Shown here in pieces: positions 1-9,987 of a stretch of DNA of 64,000 nt. Both the position numbers and the translations under genes were made by a program. Source of the stretch: Caulochytrium protostelioides. Its lineage: Eukaryota; Chytridiomycota; Caulochytriomycetes; Caulochytriales; Caulochytriaceae. The notes under the pieces are model-generated. The model searched no databases, was not told the origin of the DNA, and was given only the letters and a program-made list of their open reading frames with translations. The stretch covers positions 1-64,000 of the forward strand of contig ML014158.1 in NCBI GenBank assembly GCA_003615045.1, given 5' to 3'. Each line of letters opens with the position of its first letter. Position 1 is the stretch's first letter.

Positions 1-168
1 CGCCTCGCCTTGTCGCGTCCCGTCTCGCCCCCATGTGCTCCTCTTTCCCGATTTCGGCTTAGTTTCGGCTTCCGTCCGCGCGTGGTGTTCGGTGACGGCA
101 CCCTCAGACGCGCCTTCTCCTGACTCCCGTACGCCTCCATCTGTCGGAAGACAGACCACGTTCCCGGC

Positions 169-684
169 ATGGGGATCGGACTCCTCTTTACCACCCTCGG
201 GTCGGTCTTCACTGGGCCGGGGGCGATTTCGCCAGAGCCGGCCGCCCTGAAGTCAGTGTCGAGCCCGGTGGCAACAACGGCGCCCGTACCGACGAAGTGC
301 GCGCAGGCGCAAGGCACGGTCGTGTCCTCCTCGCCGACGCCATCCCTCGTGCCAGAGACGGCCCCATCGGCCTCGACCTCTGCGCCGTCGGCAGGGGTCA
401 TGCTCCGAGCGAACGCCTCGGCGACGAGTCTGGCCGATCTCGAAGACGAGATCGTGGAAGACTTTGCCTCAGACCTCGATAGCAACGCTTCCTCGGAAGT
501 CTATTCGCTGCTCGATGAGATGGACGACCACGTGGAGGCTCTCTTTCCCCGCCAGGACCAGGACTTTCGAGACGGATGTGCCGCCACAAGCGCCTCGGAC
601 GAGGTTTCCGTGGCGATCGGCAGCCTGCCCGGCGTTCAAAAGATGCACCGGCCCCGTCGTCGTCGTCTCGGCCGGCGTCGATAG
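169..684 (+). CDS. Hypothetical protein, uncertain
   Basis: I do not recognise this 171-residue reading frame. It starts with an ATG. The first half is rich in Ser, Ala, Thr and Pro. The second half (about residues 85-140) is acidic and looks helical, with alternating Leu/Asp/Glu. The end is a basic Arg-rich tail. The acidic helical stretch is more protein-like than the frames around it, but in DNA this GC-rich a frame of this length can arise by chance. It could be one exon of a gene that continues off the left edge. No neighbour helps to assign a role. Confidence 0.25.
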   Translation: MGIGLLFTTLGSVFTGPGAISPEPAALKSVSSPVATTAPVPTKCAQAQGTVVSSSPTPSLVPETAPSASTSAPSAGVMLRANASATSLADLEDEIVEDFASDLDSNASSEVYSLLDEMDDHVEALFPRQDQDFRDGCAATSASDEVSVAIGSLPGVQKMHRPRRRRLGRRR

Positions 685-889
685 GATGGGGATGACGACA
701 AGCGCTGTTTTCTCGGTCTGCATAACTGCCGAGGCCACGTCGAATGAGCGCAGCAGTTGGCGAGTGCCCGAGGTCAAACCGGTGTCAGTGAATAGAGAAC
801 CCCTCGTGGCTAAAACAAATTGTATTTTCTTTGACATGCACTCCGGACCGGACTGGGGCCCATATATCTAATCCTGAATACGCATGTGC

Positions 890-1210
890 AAGGGAGGCTA
901 TTATGCTGCCGACCATCAGCACCTGCCATTGGCCCAGGCATTTGGAACGCAGCGGTCAGAGCCCTGGTATGGTGTGAGCCGGCTTGTCGTGACACCGCGC
1001 ACACCAACTTGGGCGTGTGTCGTTGGGTATCCCCAACACGAGCTGCTTCTTGGCTGCACAGGGGCATCTGCGATGGGCGATGTCCTCTGCCTCTGTCGGC
1101 TTGTTGGGACACCGCGAACACCAAGTGGGCCGCGTGACGGTGGCAACCCGTAGAAGAGACACTTCTTGAGCGGACCGGCGCACCTTCTCGGCATTTTGGA
1201 GTGAACCCGG
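890..1210 (-). pseudogene. EsV-1-7-like cysteine-repeat remnant
   Basis: Read on the minus strand, this stretch encodes about two units of a roughly 39-residue cysteine repeat. One unit contains RRCPCAAKKQ, then LGIPND, then RPSWCARCHDKP. The preceding unit repeats the second half as TRPTWCSRCPNKP. This order (C-x-C, a Phe/Leu-Gly-x-Pro turn, then WCxxCH) resembles the EsV-1-7 type repeats known from brown algae, oomycetes and giant DNA viruses. Further Cys motifs of the same kind can be seen on either side in other frames, so the gene looks broken and old. No complete start or end is visible. It could be a host gene relic or a remnant of viral origin. The family call rests on motif memory only. 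Confidence 0.45.
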
Positions 1211-1229
1211 TTGGGAAAAGGAAGCAGTT

Positions 1230-1822
1230 GCGTTGATATGTGCCCTGCCGGGATACCCTGCCAGGATCGCCAAATGGTCAGCCGACCGCGTGGCTTAGAC
1301 GAAGTGTCGTCGTACTTTCGTCACGGCGATGTGGCTTGGCATCCAAGGTCTGAGTTCCCTAAGTAGCTATTGAACAATAGAGAAAGAGAGAGATGATGGT
1401 CAAGGTTACGGAGCTCGCCCCTGGCGAGCGTATAAGCTTTAGCTCTCCATGTGCTCAAGGTTGAGGACTGCCTATGGGGAGAGATTCGGCTCGGCCGGGC
1501 TACTTATACTTGTGCTCGGCAGGCCCGCTCTTGGAGTCTCCGGATACTTAGTGTTGAAATTCTTGGACAAGGGGTCGCTGCCCACTTCTGCTCTGCACAA
1601 TGGTTTCCCAATTAAGGCCTCTCTCTATAGGCGCATTTCGACAAGGATAAAATACAGGCTAACTATGTCCCTGCCTTGCTCACTCGGGCCTTGTGTACGA
1701 CACTTTCATGTCCTCATATGACATTCCAGCAGTCCAGATATCAGCATCCTCCCATCGAGCAACAAATATCCAATTGGTGTTTTAGCTCAGTCGGCTCCGC
1801 GTTGTCTTCCTCTTATACTTAG
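1230..1822. other. Intergenic, lower GC, no gene seen
   Basis: No convincing reading frame. GC is visibly lower than in the flanks. At 1783-1794 the string TAGCTCAGTCGG fits a tRNA A box, but no matching B box or cloverleaf follows, so it may be a tRNA-derived repeat fragment or chance. The stretch may be old insertion DNA to the left of Fanzor copy A. Confidence 0.3.
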
Positions 1823-3220
1823 GTCCTAGCATCCGCGGCGGGTCCCGGTTTAGGCGGCCCCAAGGCCTCTCATATCAAAACCGTCTGGGTGGCTTTGAGT
1901 GCTAGGGCTTCTGGGCCTCCCGACCCCTCGACGTTCTTCCGGCGACAGTGCGCCCAATTTATCACGGTCGACACCCGCGTGCTCTATGGCCTGCTGACGG
2001 AACTCAAGCGGGTGGCCTGCAACTTCAAGACCTTCAAGGCCATGGCCGCCGAGCCATGGGCGGCCACCCTGGCGTTCCGCAAGCTGGAAGGCAAGGACCA
2101 CACGTTCACTGGCACCATCGACAGCGACGGGACCAGCGTGTGCGTTCACTTCGAGCGAAAGAAGGTGGCCGATGCCGTGCCGATTGTCACGGCTACCCCT
2201 GGGGCCAACAACCCCTTGGTAGGCAGCCCCAATGACCGAGCGCCCCCAGCAGACAGCCTAGATCAGTACTGCATCATCGGAGACGTCCCAGGCCGCACCA
2301 ACATCTTCTTTATCGCCATGGTGGGGCCCAAAGGCTACGTCGTCAGCTGGAAGCTGAGCCGAAAGCAGTACTATGTGGAAGCTGACGTCAAAGCGGTCCT
2401 AAAGCGGTCAGAGACTTGGTAACGCCATCTGAAAAAGCTGTTGCAGCAGCTGTCGGAGGTGAGGTCCAAAATCACAGCGCTTGCCGCGCACCGCCGCTTC
2501 CTGGAGGTGTGGCTCGCCACATACAATCCGCTGTGGGCCGAGTTTTTGAAGCCGTGCTGGGCACGCCAGCGCCTGCGGCTGTACAGTGGAAAACAGTGCA
2601 TGTTTGCCAAGTTCATGAACCGCGTCGCCAAGGGGGCGGCCACGGAGTGGAGCCCGTGGTTGCAGAGGTGGTGATTGCTTATGACATATCCAAGTTTTTC
2701 CCCGGAGGCCAGGGCGAAATCTTCATCCCAAGAGCTCGAGTCTACAAGGCGTGCGCCCAGCCGAACGACCCAAGTGCATGCCGAGACGAATGAGATCCTG
2801 ACCAAGGTGAAGCTCCGGGACCCGAAGAAGGTGCCGATCCCTCCCGCTTCCCAGGCGGGCGCTCGCTCGACCGCGCCGACGGCCGTCAACCCGGTCTGCA
2901 AGACCCGGGTATACGCCCAGACGAATGTGGTCCTGAAACCCGGGCAACGCCGGCGCCAGGGGACCGTTGGTCGAGGTTTGCTGTGGTGTGATGCCACCCA
3001 CGGCAAGTTTGTGAACCGTGATCTCCATGTCGCCTTGAACATCCGACGCTGTCTGGCCTTACCCGACAGGTCGATAGCGCTGTGCCGCAGCCCCGAACAA
3101 GACCCGCTGCGGCCCGAGGTCGGCAAACTCATCCGACACTGAACCGAATGCGCGACTGCCTCGGTGGGAAACCTCTGGGGGGGCACCACTGAGGGCATGG
3201 AGTACGTGTTGGGTCTGTAT
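1823..3220 (+). mobile_element. Fanzor (eukaryotic TnpB-like) nuclease gene, copy A, broken
   Basis: A degraded RNA-guided-nuclease-type gene of the Fanzor/TnpB (OMEGA) family, read mainly in one frame to a TGA at 3140-3142. Visible in order: a RuvC-I-like strand with IIGDVPGRTN (about 2270-2310); a helical part with SRKQYY; a second helical part with WLATYNPLWAEFL and FAKFMNRV (2500-2630); a RuvC-II-like VVIAYDISKFF (2660-2705); a TNEILTK box; and RuvC-III RGLLWC followed by FVNRDLHVALNI (2975-3045). Two in-frame stops (TAA at 2420, where copy D has a Gln codon, and TGA at 2672) and a frame change near 2650-2700 show that it is broken. The RuvC-I Asp is one residue away from its usual place before Pro-Gly. 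The N-terminal domain seen in copy C is absent, so the copy is probably 5'-truncated. Its 3' end lies about 60 bp from the end of the convergent F-box gene. Confidence 0.8.
3156..3198 (+). ncRNA. Candidate Fanzor guide-RNA scaffold hairpin, copy A
   Basis: Starting 14 bp after the Fanzor stop is a GC-rich imperfect hairpin: GCCTCGGTG at 3158-3166 can pair with CACC and GAGGGC at 3184-3196 around a G/C-rich loop. The same hairpin follows the end of every Fanzor copy in the window. In TnpB systems the guide RNA comes from the 3' end of the gene, so this is a candidate scaffold. A transposon right end or a terminator is an alternative. Confidence 0.45.
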
Positions 3221-3279
3221 ATCCGACCGCGATGAACAAATATATATATCGATCCTGTACAGAGTAAAGCGTACATGTC

Positions 3280-5964
3280 TCAGAACCCAAAGATCGCGTC
3301 CATATCAGAGAGCACCCGTTCCACTATCGCCTGGACGACATATTGGGCTTGACGAACATACATGCGCGAACCACTCCACCGTTGAAGAAATGCAGTGAGC
3401 GCTGACGCATCGGTCATGGCGCCGCGGTATCCTAAGCACCGGGCGTAAAGAGGGCCAAGAGCCCGCTCAGTCAGGATGCGGGCGGCAACGATTTCGCATT
3501 GGCGAGTGTACATGACGCTGTCGGCGCCAAAGCTGGCGCGATAGTGATTGGCGGTCTGCAGGGCCTTCTTCAGTGTCATCGCGGCGTCCTGATCGTACAG
3601 CTGGGTCAACCACCCATCCTGCGCCACCTCACGCAGCTTGTCCTGCAGGCGACGCTCGGAGGTGTTCCCGGAAAAGAGGTACTTCCGGATGAGATACATG
3701 ATTGACTCCGGCCAGAGATCTAACGTCAGGGCCCAACCACGAGCTAGACTCATTTGCTGGACCCGACGCCACAACGCCACATCATACAGTCCCGAGTGGC
3801 CTCGCAGCCTTCCGTTCACAATATCGCTTGCCGGTAACTGCGCGACGAGCTCCGGTGCCGACAACATGGCATCTGGGTCCAGATCACAGTCGGGGTCTTC
3901 TGTCGATGTGGCAGTGGATGAAGCGGCGGAAGGCGTGACGATCCGCCGCATGCCCGGGAGGGCGGAAAGGCTGTGGCCAGAATCAGAACGGTGGCTGTGG
4001 TCTGTATGCTTCTCCTCGCCAGTACCGGTGCCGATCGCCTCCGAGGGGAAGCCAAGTTGGTCCGGAACGGTGCCCCTAGCGGCGGCTTCACGCAGGGCTT
4101 TCGTTAAAAACATGGCGTTCGGTGAAAGACCGAGTTGTCGCCGACGCGCCGCCGTGCCCCCTTCGTCCCGCTGCCGCGCCGGATGGGTCAACGTAGCGAC
4201 TTCGACATAGAGCGCCGTGACAGCAAGCCCTTCCGCCGGCTCAGTCTCGCCTTGCAGATACCGCGGGTACGCCGGGGCGGGCGCAAAGTCAGAGAGGCCG
4301 CACGTCGAGGCAGCGAGCGCCACGGCCTCGGCTGACGGCAGCGGCTGTTTCGGGCACGCCGTGTACTCGAGAACGAAGTCGGAACCGTAGATTGCCGAGC
4401 GGGCGGTCGCGCGATGGAGCGGGGCGGCCGCCACAGCGCGCCGCAGCAGGAGAGGGCCGGAGCGAACTTGGACGACTTGGCTCGGCGCGGTGGCATGGCC
4501 CTCCCGTGGGGCCATTTCAGCCAGCAACGTCTTGCCGGTGGCATCAACCACGTCGGCCGGGGGGCCATCGTATACGCCGATGCTGTGCAGACAGGTGCGA
4601 TGGATATAGCGGTCCAGATAGTGGGGCCGGCCGCGCCACGCGGGCGCCGGCTCGTACTTTCGAATCACGTGACGGCCGTCGTTTTTCAAGTACTGGTCGG
4701 TACAGACAAGCGGCACTTCCACCATGACAAAGAATTCGAGGAGACCGTCAATCGTCGGTGGGGGCGGCGCCGGCGCGGGTGACGGTGCTCGGGCCCCCTG
4801 CACCCCATCGCCGTGCGATCCGTCGTCATGGCCATCACCGTGGCCGCCACCATGATTATCGCCCGCTTCGTTACTGGCACCGCTGCCGGCACTGTGATCG
4901 ACATCATGACCGGCCGTTTGGCCTGTACCGCCGTCGACACCGTCGTCGACCCCAGCTTGATGGAGGCCGGGAGCGGGGCCGTCGGATGGAGGCGGAGAGG
5001 AGGGGGGCGGCGGTGCAGCTCGCGTCGGCGCAAGGCCGCGGTGGGAGTGGTTCAAGTGCTCGGGCGGCCAGACGATGCGGGGATCGTCAGGCTGCGTGTC
5101 CTGAAGCGGGTTTGCCGTGGTCTCGGAACCGGTGAAATCAACGAAGCTATGGGTGGCCCCCGTGCTGCCCATGATGAGGCGCAGCACGAGGCGCTGCTGC
5201 CCGCGAGCCCGGAGGACAGCCTGGCTGCAGTGGCGCCACTGCTGGCTGACCCTGCGCCACTCATCGAGATCGCGGGTCGACACATAGCAGAAAATGGTTT
5301 CCAGGATCTCCGCATTCGACAAGATGACGGACAAAGCGCGAGTCACCCTCGGGGCCATGGGCGTCATCAGCGGCGCCGCGGCGGCGCTCGCGGGATCGGC
5401 GGAAGCGGTTGACCCCGCGAGCGTCGGGACCGTCGTCGACGGGGGATCGGCCGGCGGCACGACTGACGCAACGGGCGGCAAGCACGGTAACCCCACGGCG
5501 GCAGACGGTGCAGCGGCCGAGCCTGGTGATGCAGTGACCGTCTCGAGTCTACGCTTTTTAGCGCGCGAGGGAGCGGTATCGGCGTCGGCGTCAACGGGCA
5601 TCCTCGCGTCAGCACGAGGCCGGGCGTTGGCGCGCGCGCCGGCATCTGGTCTGACGCCCTCCATGTCCCCCTCTCCATGGGCATCGGTCTTTGCACCCAG
5701 GTCTGTCTCTGCATCGGCCTCCGCGTCTGCATTCCCATCTCCGAAGCCGTCTGCGCCAAAGACGACGCCTGCACCGGCTGCGCTGAGACCTGTCGCGCTT
5801 TGGCCGCCGACCCACGGACTGTCGGGGGTCGCGTGGTCCCGACTTGGCGGGCCTGTTCCGGCGATCGCCCCAAATGGGCGCTTGCCAGAGATACCGGATT
5901 CATCCTGATTGGCCGCGGTCGCATCCGCACCCGCGTCTGTGCTCGCGCTCGCACAGCCCGGCAT
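3280..5964 (-). CDS. F-box domain protein
   Basis: Probable substrate-recruiting subunit of an SCF-type ubiquitin ligase. The first ATG of the frame (at 5964) gives 894 residues; the frame is open for a further 34 codons upstream without an ATG. An F-box-like segment lies at about residues 214-252 (SNAEILETIFCYVSTRDL, then WRRVSQQWRHC). Before it is a long Ala/Asp-rich disordered region with a basic nuclear-signal-like AKKRR at about 135. After it come a Gly/His/Asp-rich linker (about 360-395) and then a folded, helix-rich C-terminal part with no family that I recognise (about 730-894). The F-box motif is the only firm handle, so the substrate is unknown. Fanzor copy A converges on its 3' end. 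Confidence 0.7.
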   Translation of the reverse strand: MPGCASASTDAGADATAANQDESGISGKRPFGAIAGTGPPSRDHATPDSPWVGGQSATGLSAAGAGVVFGADGFGDGNADAEADAETDLGAKTDAHGEGDMEGVRPDAGARANARPRADARMPVDADADTAPSRAKKRRLETVTASPGSAAAPSAAVGLPCLPPVASVVPPADPPSTTVPTLAGSTASADPASAAAAPLMTPMAPRVTRALSVILSNAEILETIFCYVSTRDLDEWRRVSQQWRHCSQAVLRARGQQRLVLRLIMGSTGATHSFVDFTGSETTANPLQDTQPDDPRIVWPPEHLNHSHRGLAPTRAAPPPPSSPPPSDGPAPGLHQAGVDDGVDGGTGQTAGHDVDHSAGSGASNEAGDNHGGGHGDGHDDGSHGDGVQGARAPSPAPAPPPPTIDGLLEFFVMVEVPLVCTDQYLKNDGRHVIRKYEPAPAWRGRPHYLDRYIHRTCLHSIGVYDGPPADVVDATGKTLLAEMAPREGHATAPSQVVQVRSGPLLLRRAVAAAPLHRATARSAIYGSDFVLEYTACPKQPLPSAEAVALAASTCGLSDFAPAPAYPRYLQGETEPAEGLAVTALYVEVATLTHPARQRDEGGTAARRRQLGLSPNAMFLTKALREAAARGTVPDQLGFPSEAIGTGTGEEKHTDHSHRSDSGHSLSALPGMRRIVTPSAASSTATSTEDPDCDLDPDAMLSAPELVAQLPASDIVNGRLRGHSGLYDVALWRRVQQMSLARGWALTLDLWPESIMYLIRKYLFSGNTSERRLQDKLREVAQDGWLTQLYDQDAAMTLKKALQTANHYRASFGADSVMYTRQCEIVAARILTERALGPLYARCLGYRGAMTDASALTAFLQRWSGSRMYVRQAQYVVQAIVERVLSDMDAIFGF

Positions 5965-8000
5965 GATGCAATGCCGCAGCGCGATGAACGGCAAGGGCTG
6001 GCGCGAGACTGGAAGCGGGACTCGGCCGCAACGATGGGCCGTGAACCGAGGACCCGGATCGGTCACCGTACTGCCAGCGACCCACCCCGCGTGTCAACCC
6101 CGCCGCTGCGCCGCGGGGAGACGGCCGCCGACGGTGGCCGGAACGGTCGGAACGGTCAGGGAAGCGCCGTGACGCCGCCGACGGCGTCGTTCGATGGCGG
6201 GGCCGGGTGAGGTGACACGACCGTAAGCACGAAGACGCTGGACGAGAGCGTTCGACGTCGGCTACTGCGGATGCGACGATGTTGATGGCGGGACCTGCGC
6301 GAGGGGTTCAGCAACGGGTTCACCGCGTCTGCATCCACCGCGCCCCAGCCAGACCGCTGCGGAGCAGACCGACCGACCGACCGACTGCGGGGAGGAAACG
6401 CAGGCCTCGGCAGCAGCCAACCGGGGTCCCTTCCCTTCGTTGGGCCGGAGGCGAGCGGCGTGGACCCAGTGCGAGGAGCGGCGTTGCGGCGGCGATGCGG
6501 GTGATGCCGGTTGCGCCGCGGGGCACGCGTAGGTCACGGGTCCACGACGCCCGGGGCAGGAGAGAAAGGAGAGAAAGAAAAGGACGGAAAGAAAGTGGAA
6601 AAAGGGTTGGTTGACCAATCGAGATGTTGATCGAGAGACGGACCGGCCACCGGCGAGGGACGTTGGCCAGTGGTTGCGGTCGCGGTCGCCGTCGCGGTCG
6701 CGGTCGAAAGCGGAGAAAGGAAGGAAGGCTTGAAGACGGTGTCGCCCAAACACTCGAGCGACGCGGTCCCTCCGAGCGGTGCCGACCGTGGGCCCCGACC
6801 CGTTGCGCAAAGGGTCTCCCGTGCACGATCACGTCTCGAAGCCGGGTCGGCCTCGTGCCGGTGTGATTTTTGCGAGGGGGCTCGTGCCGCGGAGCGAGGT
6901 GTGACGGCGCGCGAGGTCCAAGCGGGTCAGACGCGAGATGGCGCGACGGGGTTGCGTGTGCACGGGGGGCGTCCACCGTCTGACAAAACGTTGAATTTCA
7001 AAGCCTACGCCGTCCGCATGCAGCGGTCGCGGCCAGACGAGACACGGCCAGACGCGCCTCGACGCGACGCGACACGACTCGGCCTGACCTGGCGTGACTC
7101 GGTCTACCGGCGCGGGGAGGACAGGGTGCCAAGCAGGGCTCACGGCGGCGAGGTTCAGGCAACCCACTGACCCGCGTCGGCCACGTTGGCCAACTAAGCT
7201 TAGCGCGAGGCGGATGCTTCAACAATGCGAACGTGATAATCGGCTTCAAAGGCGGAATCGAGCTCAAGCCCAGATACCCGTCCGAAAAAAATCGCGCAGG
7301 AGAACGAAAGGGGAGGGAAAGAATGAGGCCGAAGACCACAATGAGCGCTCGACGTCGCTCAAGCACGTGGTTTACGCACGTTGCTCCGTCTGCGAGACCT
7401 GCCACGAAAGCGGAGCAAACAAAGCGTGGTCGTCGTGGAAGCAGGAGGACCGAGATACGCGGAAAATGGACGTCAAAACGTCACCACCGGATGTGAGGAG
7501 GATAAGAGAATCAGAGCGACCGCCAGAGCGCGAGGAAAGCGACCCTGGAGCACCGAACCAGGCGCAGGCTGTCAATGGCGCGAACGGGTACGGAACCTCT
7601 ATGGGGTGCCAACATGGACGGCGGACGGTGCACTTGTCCCCGCCAACGCCGATCCGGTGCGAGACAGATAAGACGTTGCCGCGCGGGGGCGGGACCGCCA
7701 GGCCGCTGAGGCCGCCGCCGTCGCCGCCGTCATCGTCTCCGCCGCGCCGCCGGCGCATCAAGCCATCAAGCTCTTCCGGGGCCCCCCGATGCGGAACATG
7801 CCGCGGTATGGACGGCGGGTGTGCAGGCACCGTCATGGGAGTCGGCGCCGGATGCCGTCGGATGTGCCGCCGCATGCGCCGTCGGGTGCCCATGCATGGC
7901 CATGCCCATGCGCATCCTTCCCAAGACCACGTCGGCCGCGGGCCTGGCTCTCCCCGGCTCGCCGCGTCTCGCCCACGGCCACGGCCGCGCCCGCGCCCGT

Positions 8001-8032
<32 letters not shown>

Positions 8033-9987
8033 GCCGTTGCTTCCGGCGAAGGCGAGCCCCTGGGCCCAGCTTGACACGACCCCAACACCGTCCCTGGGTG
8101 GCGAACTGTGAAAACCGAGCCCTTGGCCCGAATGTCGGACAACCACAGGGCCGACGCGATAGAGCAGCGGCCGCGACAGACGGGCACCGCGCAGACCACG
8201 CCGTCCGGCGGTGACGCGCTACGGCTGTGAGCAAGCGGGACAGGCCGCAGGCGCGTGTCAGGGGCGCGCCGATAGCGACCAGCCGCGCTCGTGCGCTCGA
8301 GCGTCCGGCAACGTCGGCATCAACGTCATGCCTCGGCCCGGCCCGGCGACTTCGCCACCTCGCCATCGCTTCCCGTTCTTCCTCCCCCTCGTCCTCCTGC
8401 TCCTCCTGCTCCTCCTTGTCGTCCTCATCCCTCTTTCCTCTCCCTTAGTCCCATCAATGCTTCCCCCAGGACGCGGTGGCGACGGTCTGGACGGCGCGGC
8501 CCTTTTAGTTGGCCAGCCAAACGGAAGGGGGCCGAGACCGAGCCGCGACGCGAGTTGAGTTGAGCTGGCTTGACACATCACTCGATGCAACGTTCAAGGG
8601 CTTGGGCGCATCCACCGCCACCTGGTCCGCCGCCGGCGGCTGCGGGTGCCTCATCGGCGCGGGACGGTCGCACGGAGGCCGATCACCGCCACGGCCAGCA
8701 CGCCCGAGCGCTCACCCGCTGAGTAATCGAAGCGACGGGGGCAGAGAAGGTTGGGGCGCCGTTGCTTCCAATGGGTTGTCGCGCCACGGGGCACCGTCCG
8801 AGCGCCTTGCACGATCGCACGGCGCGCACGGCTCGCCGTTGGTGGCCGCTGGCGACGGCGCCGTTTGTTATTTCCGCGACGAACGGAAAATTTATGGCGA
8901 CGCCGAATTTCAGAAACACACCGGCCCGCAAACATTTCAGCAACAACAAACACGAAAAGCGCGGTGAACCTGCGGTATCGTCTTTTCCAAGGGCATCCAG
9001 CGTCTCTTCTGGCTGAATCGAGGGTGCGTGCCCACCAGGCTTCGGGTTGGATCGCTGTGACGCCTCCAAAGCAGATGAGAGGAAGTCGTTGATGTCAAGG
9101 CAATTTGAAGGCGTCTCTCCTCTCCTCTCCTGCCTCGATCGAGCTCGTTGTGATGCAACAAATGGCCCCGCAAAAGTTTCCATCAGGGTGGGTACCGAAA
9201 AGAGGGTCCATCAGCGCTTTGAAAGCGGGGGTGAGCTCTGTGACGCATGCATCAGCACCTCCCGGCCGTTGGAAATCGAAGGTCACGGCGCAATAAATTG
9301 AAGCTTGCCTCGATGAATCAATAAATCGATAAATCAATGGGGCCGTCTGTGCTCGTGGGTCTCTAAGGCCATGGACCAATCCACATCCCTCTCGTCTTCA
9401 TCACCATCTCATAAATCAGAAAGGCGACGAGGTCATGATGGCCGTCGCCGAGACAGAACGGCGGGAACAGCGCCAACGCCGCAGCAATACGGGAAGGCCG
9501 TCATCGCCCTCTGCCAATCCGTTACGGAGAGGGGGGTGGCGCTGTCACCGCCATAAGCGCTCTTTCGCGCAAAGTCACGGTGTTCCGATACACCTTGCAC
9601 CCCGTCGTCATTGCCGCGTCGACCAAAGCCTCGGCTCGATTGAGAGCCCCTCCCCGTATGACCCGGCGGCGGTGTCGATGGTCTCTACAAAAAAGGATTG
9701 ATACCCAACACATAAACGTCGTAATTATCCGTAAAACTATCCGTGTCAGGGAAGCCCGAAACAGCCCCGGGTCGCGCTGCGCCGTGCGGCGAGCGTGCCC
9801 AGTCTTCGGCACCACGACATCTTCACATATCGCGCGCGTCCGACGAAGCACACCGCAGAGACGCAGGCGTCGCAGGCAATTCAGGGCCCATGTCCACATG
9901 CACAGGCAGAAGAGGGCCTGATCATCAGAACCCGATGACCGGAGCGCCTCGTGCGCCAGCAGCACCGCAGAAGGGGGGTGAAAGCGC
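5965..9987. other. 4 kb spacer, no supported gene
   Basis: This lies between the start of the F-box gene and the 3' end of the P0 gene. The open frames here are Arg/Pro/Ser-rich products of GC-rich sequence with no domain. It contains a (GCC)n tract at 8001-8032, GGTCGC-type repeats near 6676-6710, a CT-rich tract at 8378-8452, and AATAAATC-type short repeats at 9292-9340. I see no RNA gene. A small multi-exon gene cannot be excluded. Confidence 0.5.
8001..8032 (+). repeat. (GCC)n microsatellite
   Basis: About ten uninterrupted GCC units in the upstream region of the F-box gene. Confidence 0.9.

Noticed and set aside
2371-3276. 301-codon open frame antisense to Fanzor copy A
   Set aside because: Its translation has no domain; it is the shadow of the Fanzor gene in GC-rich DNA. 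The sense strand carries the recognisable RuvC and C-terminal motifs.
7094-8199. Long frames on both strands near the (GCC)n tract
   Set aside because: Arg/Pro/Ala composition follows the simple repeats; there is no recognisable protein and no consistent start.
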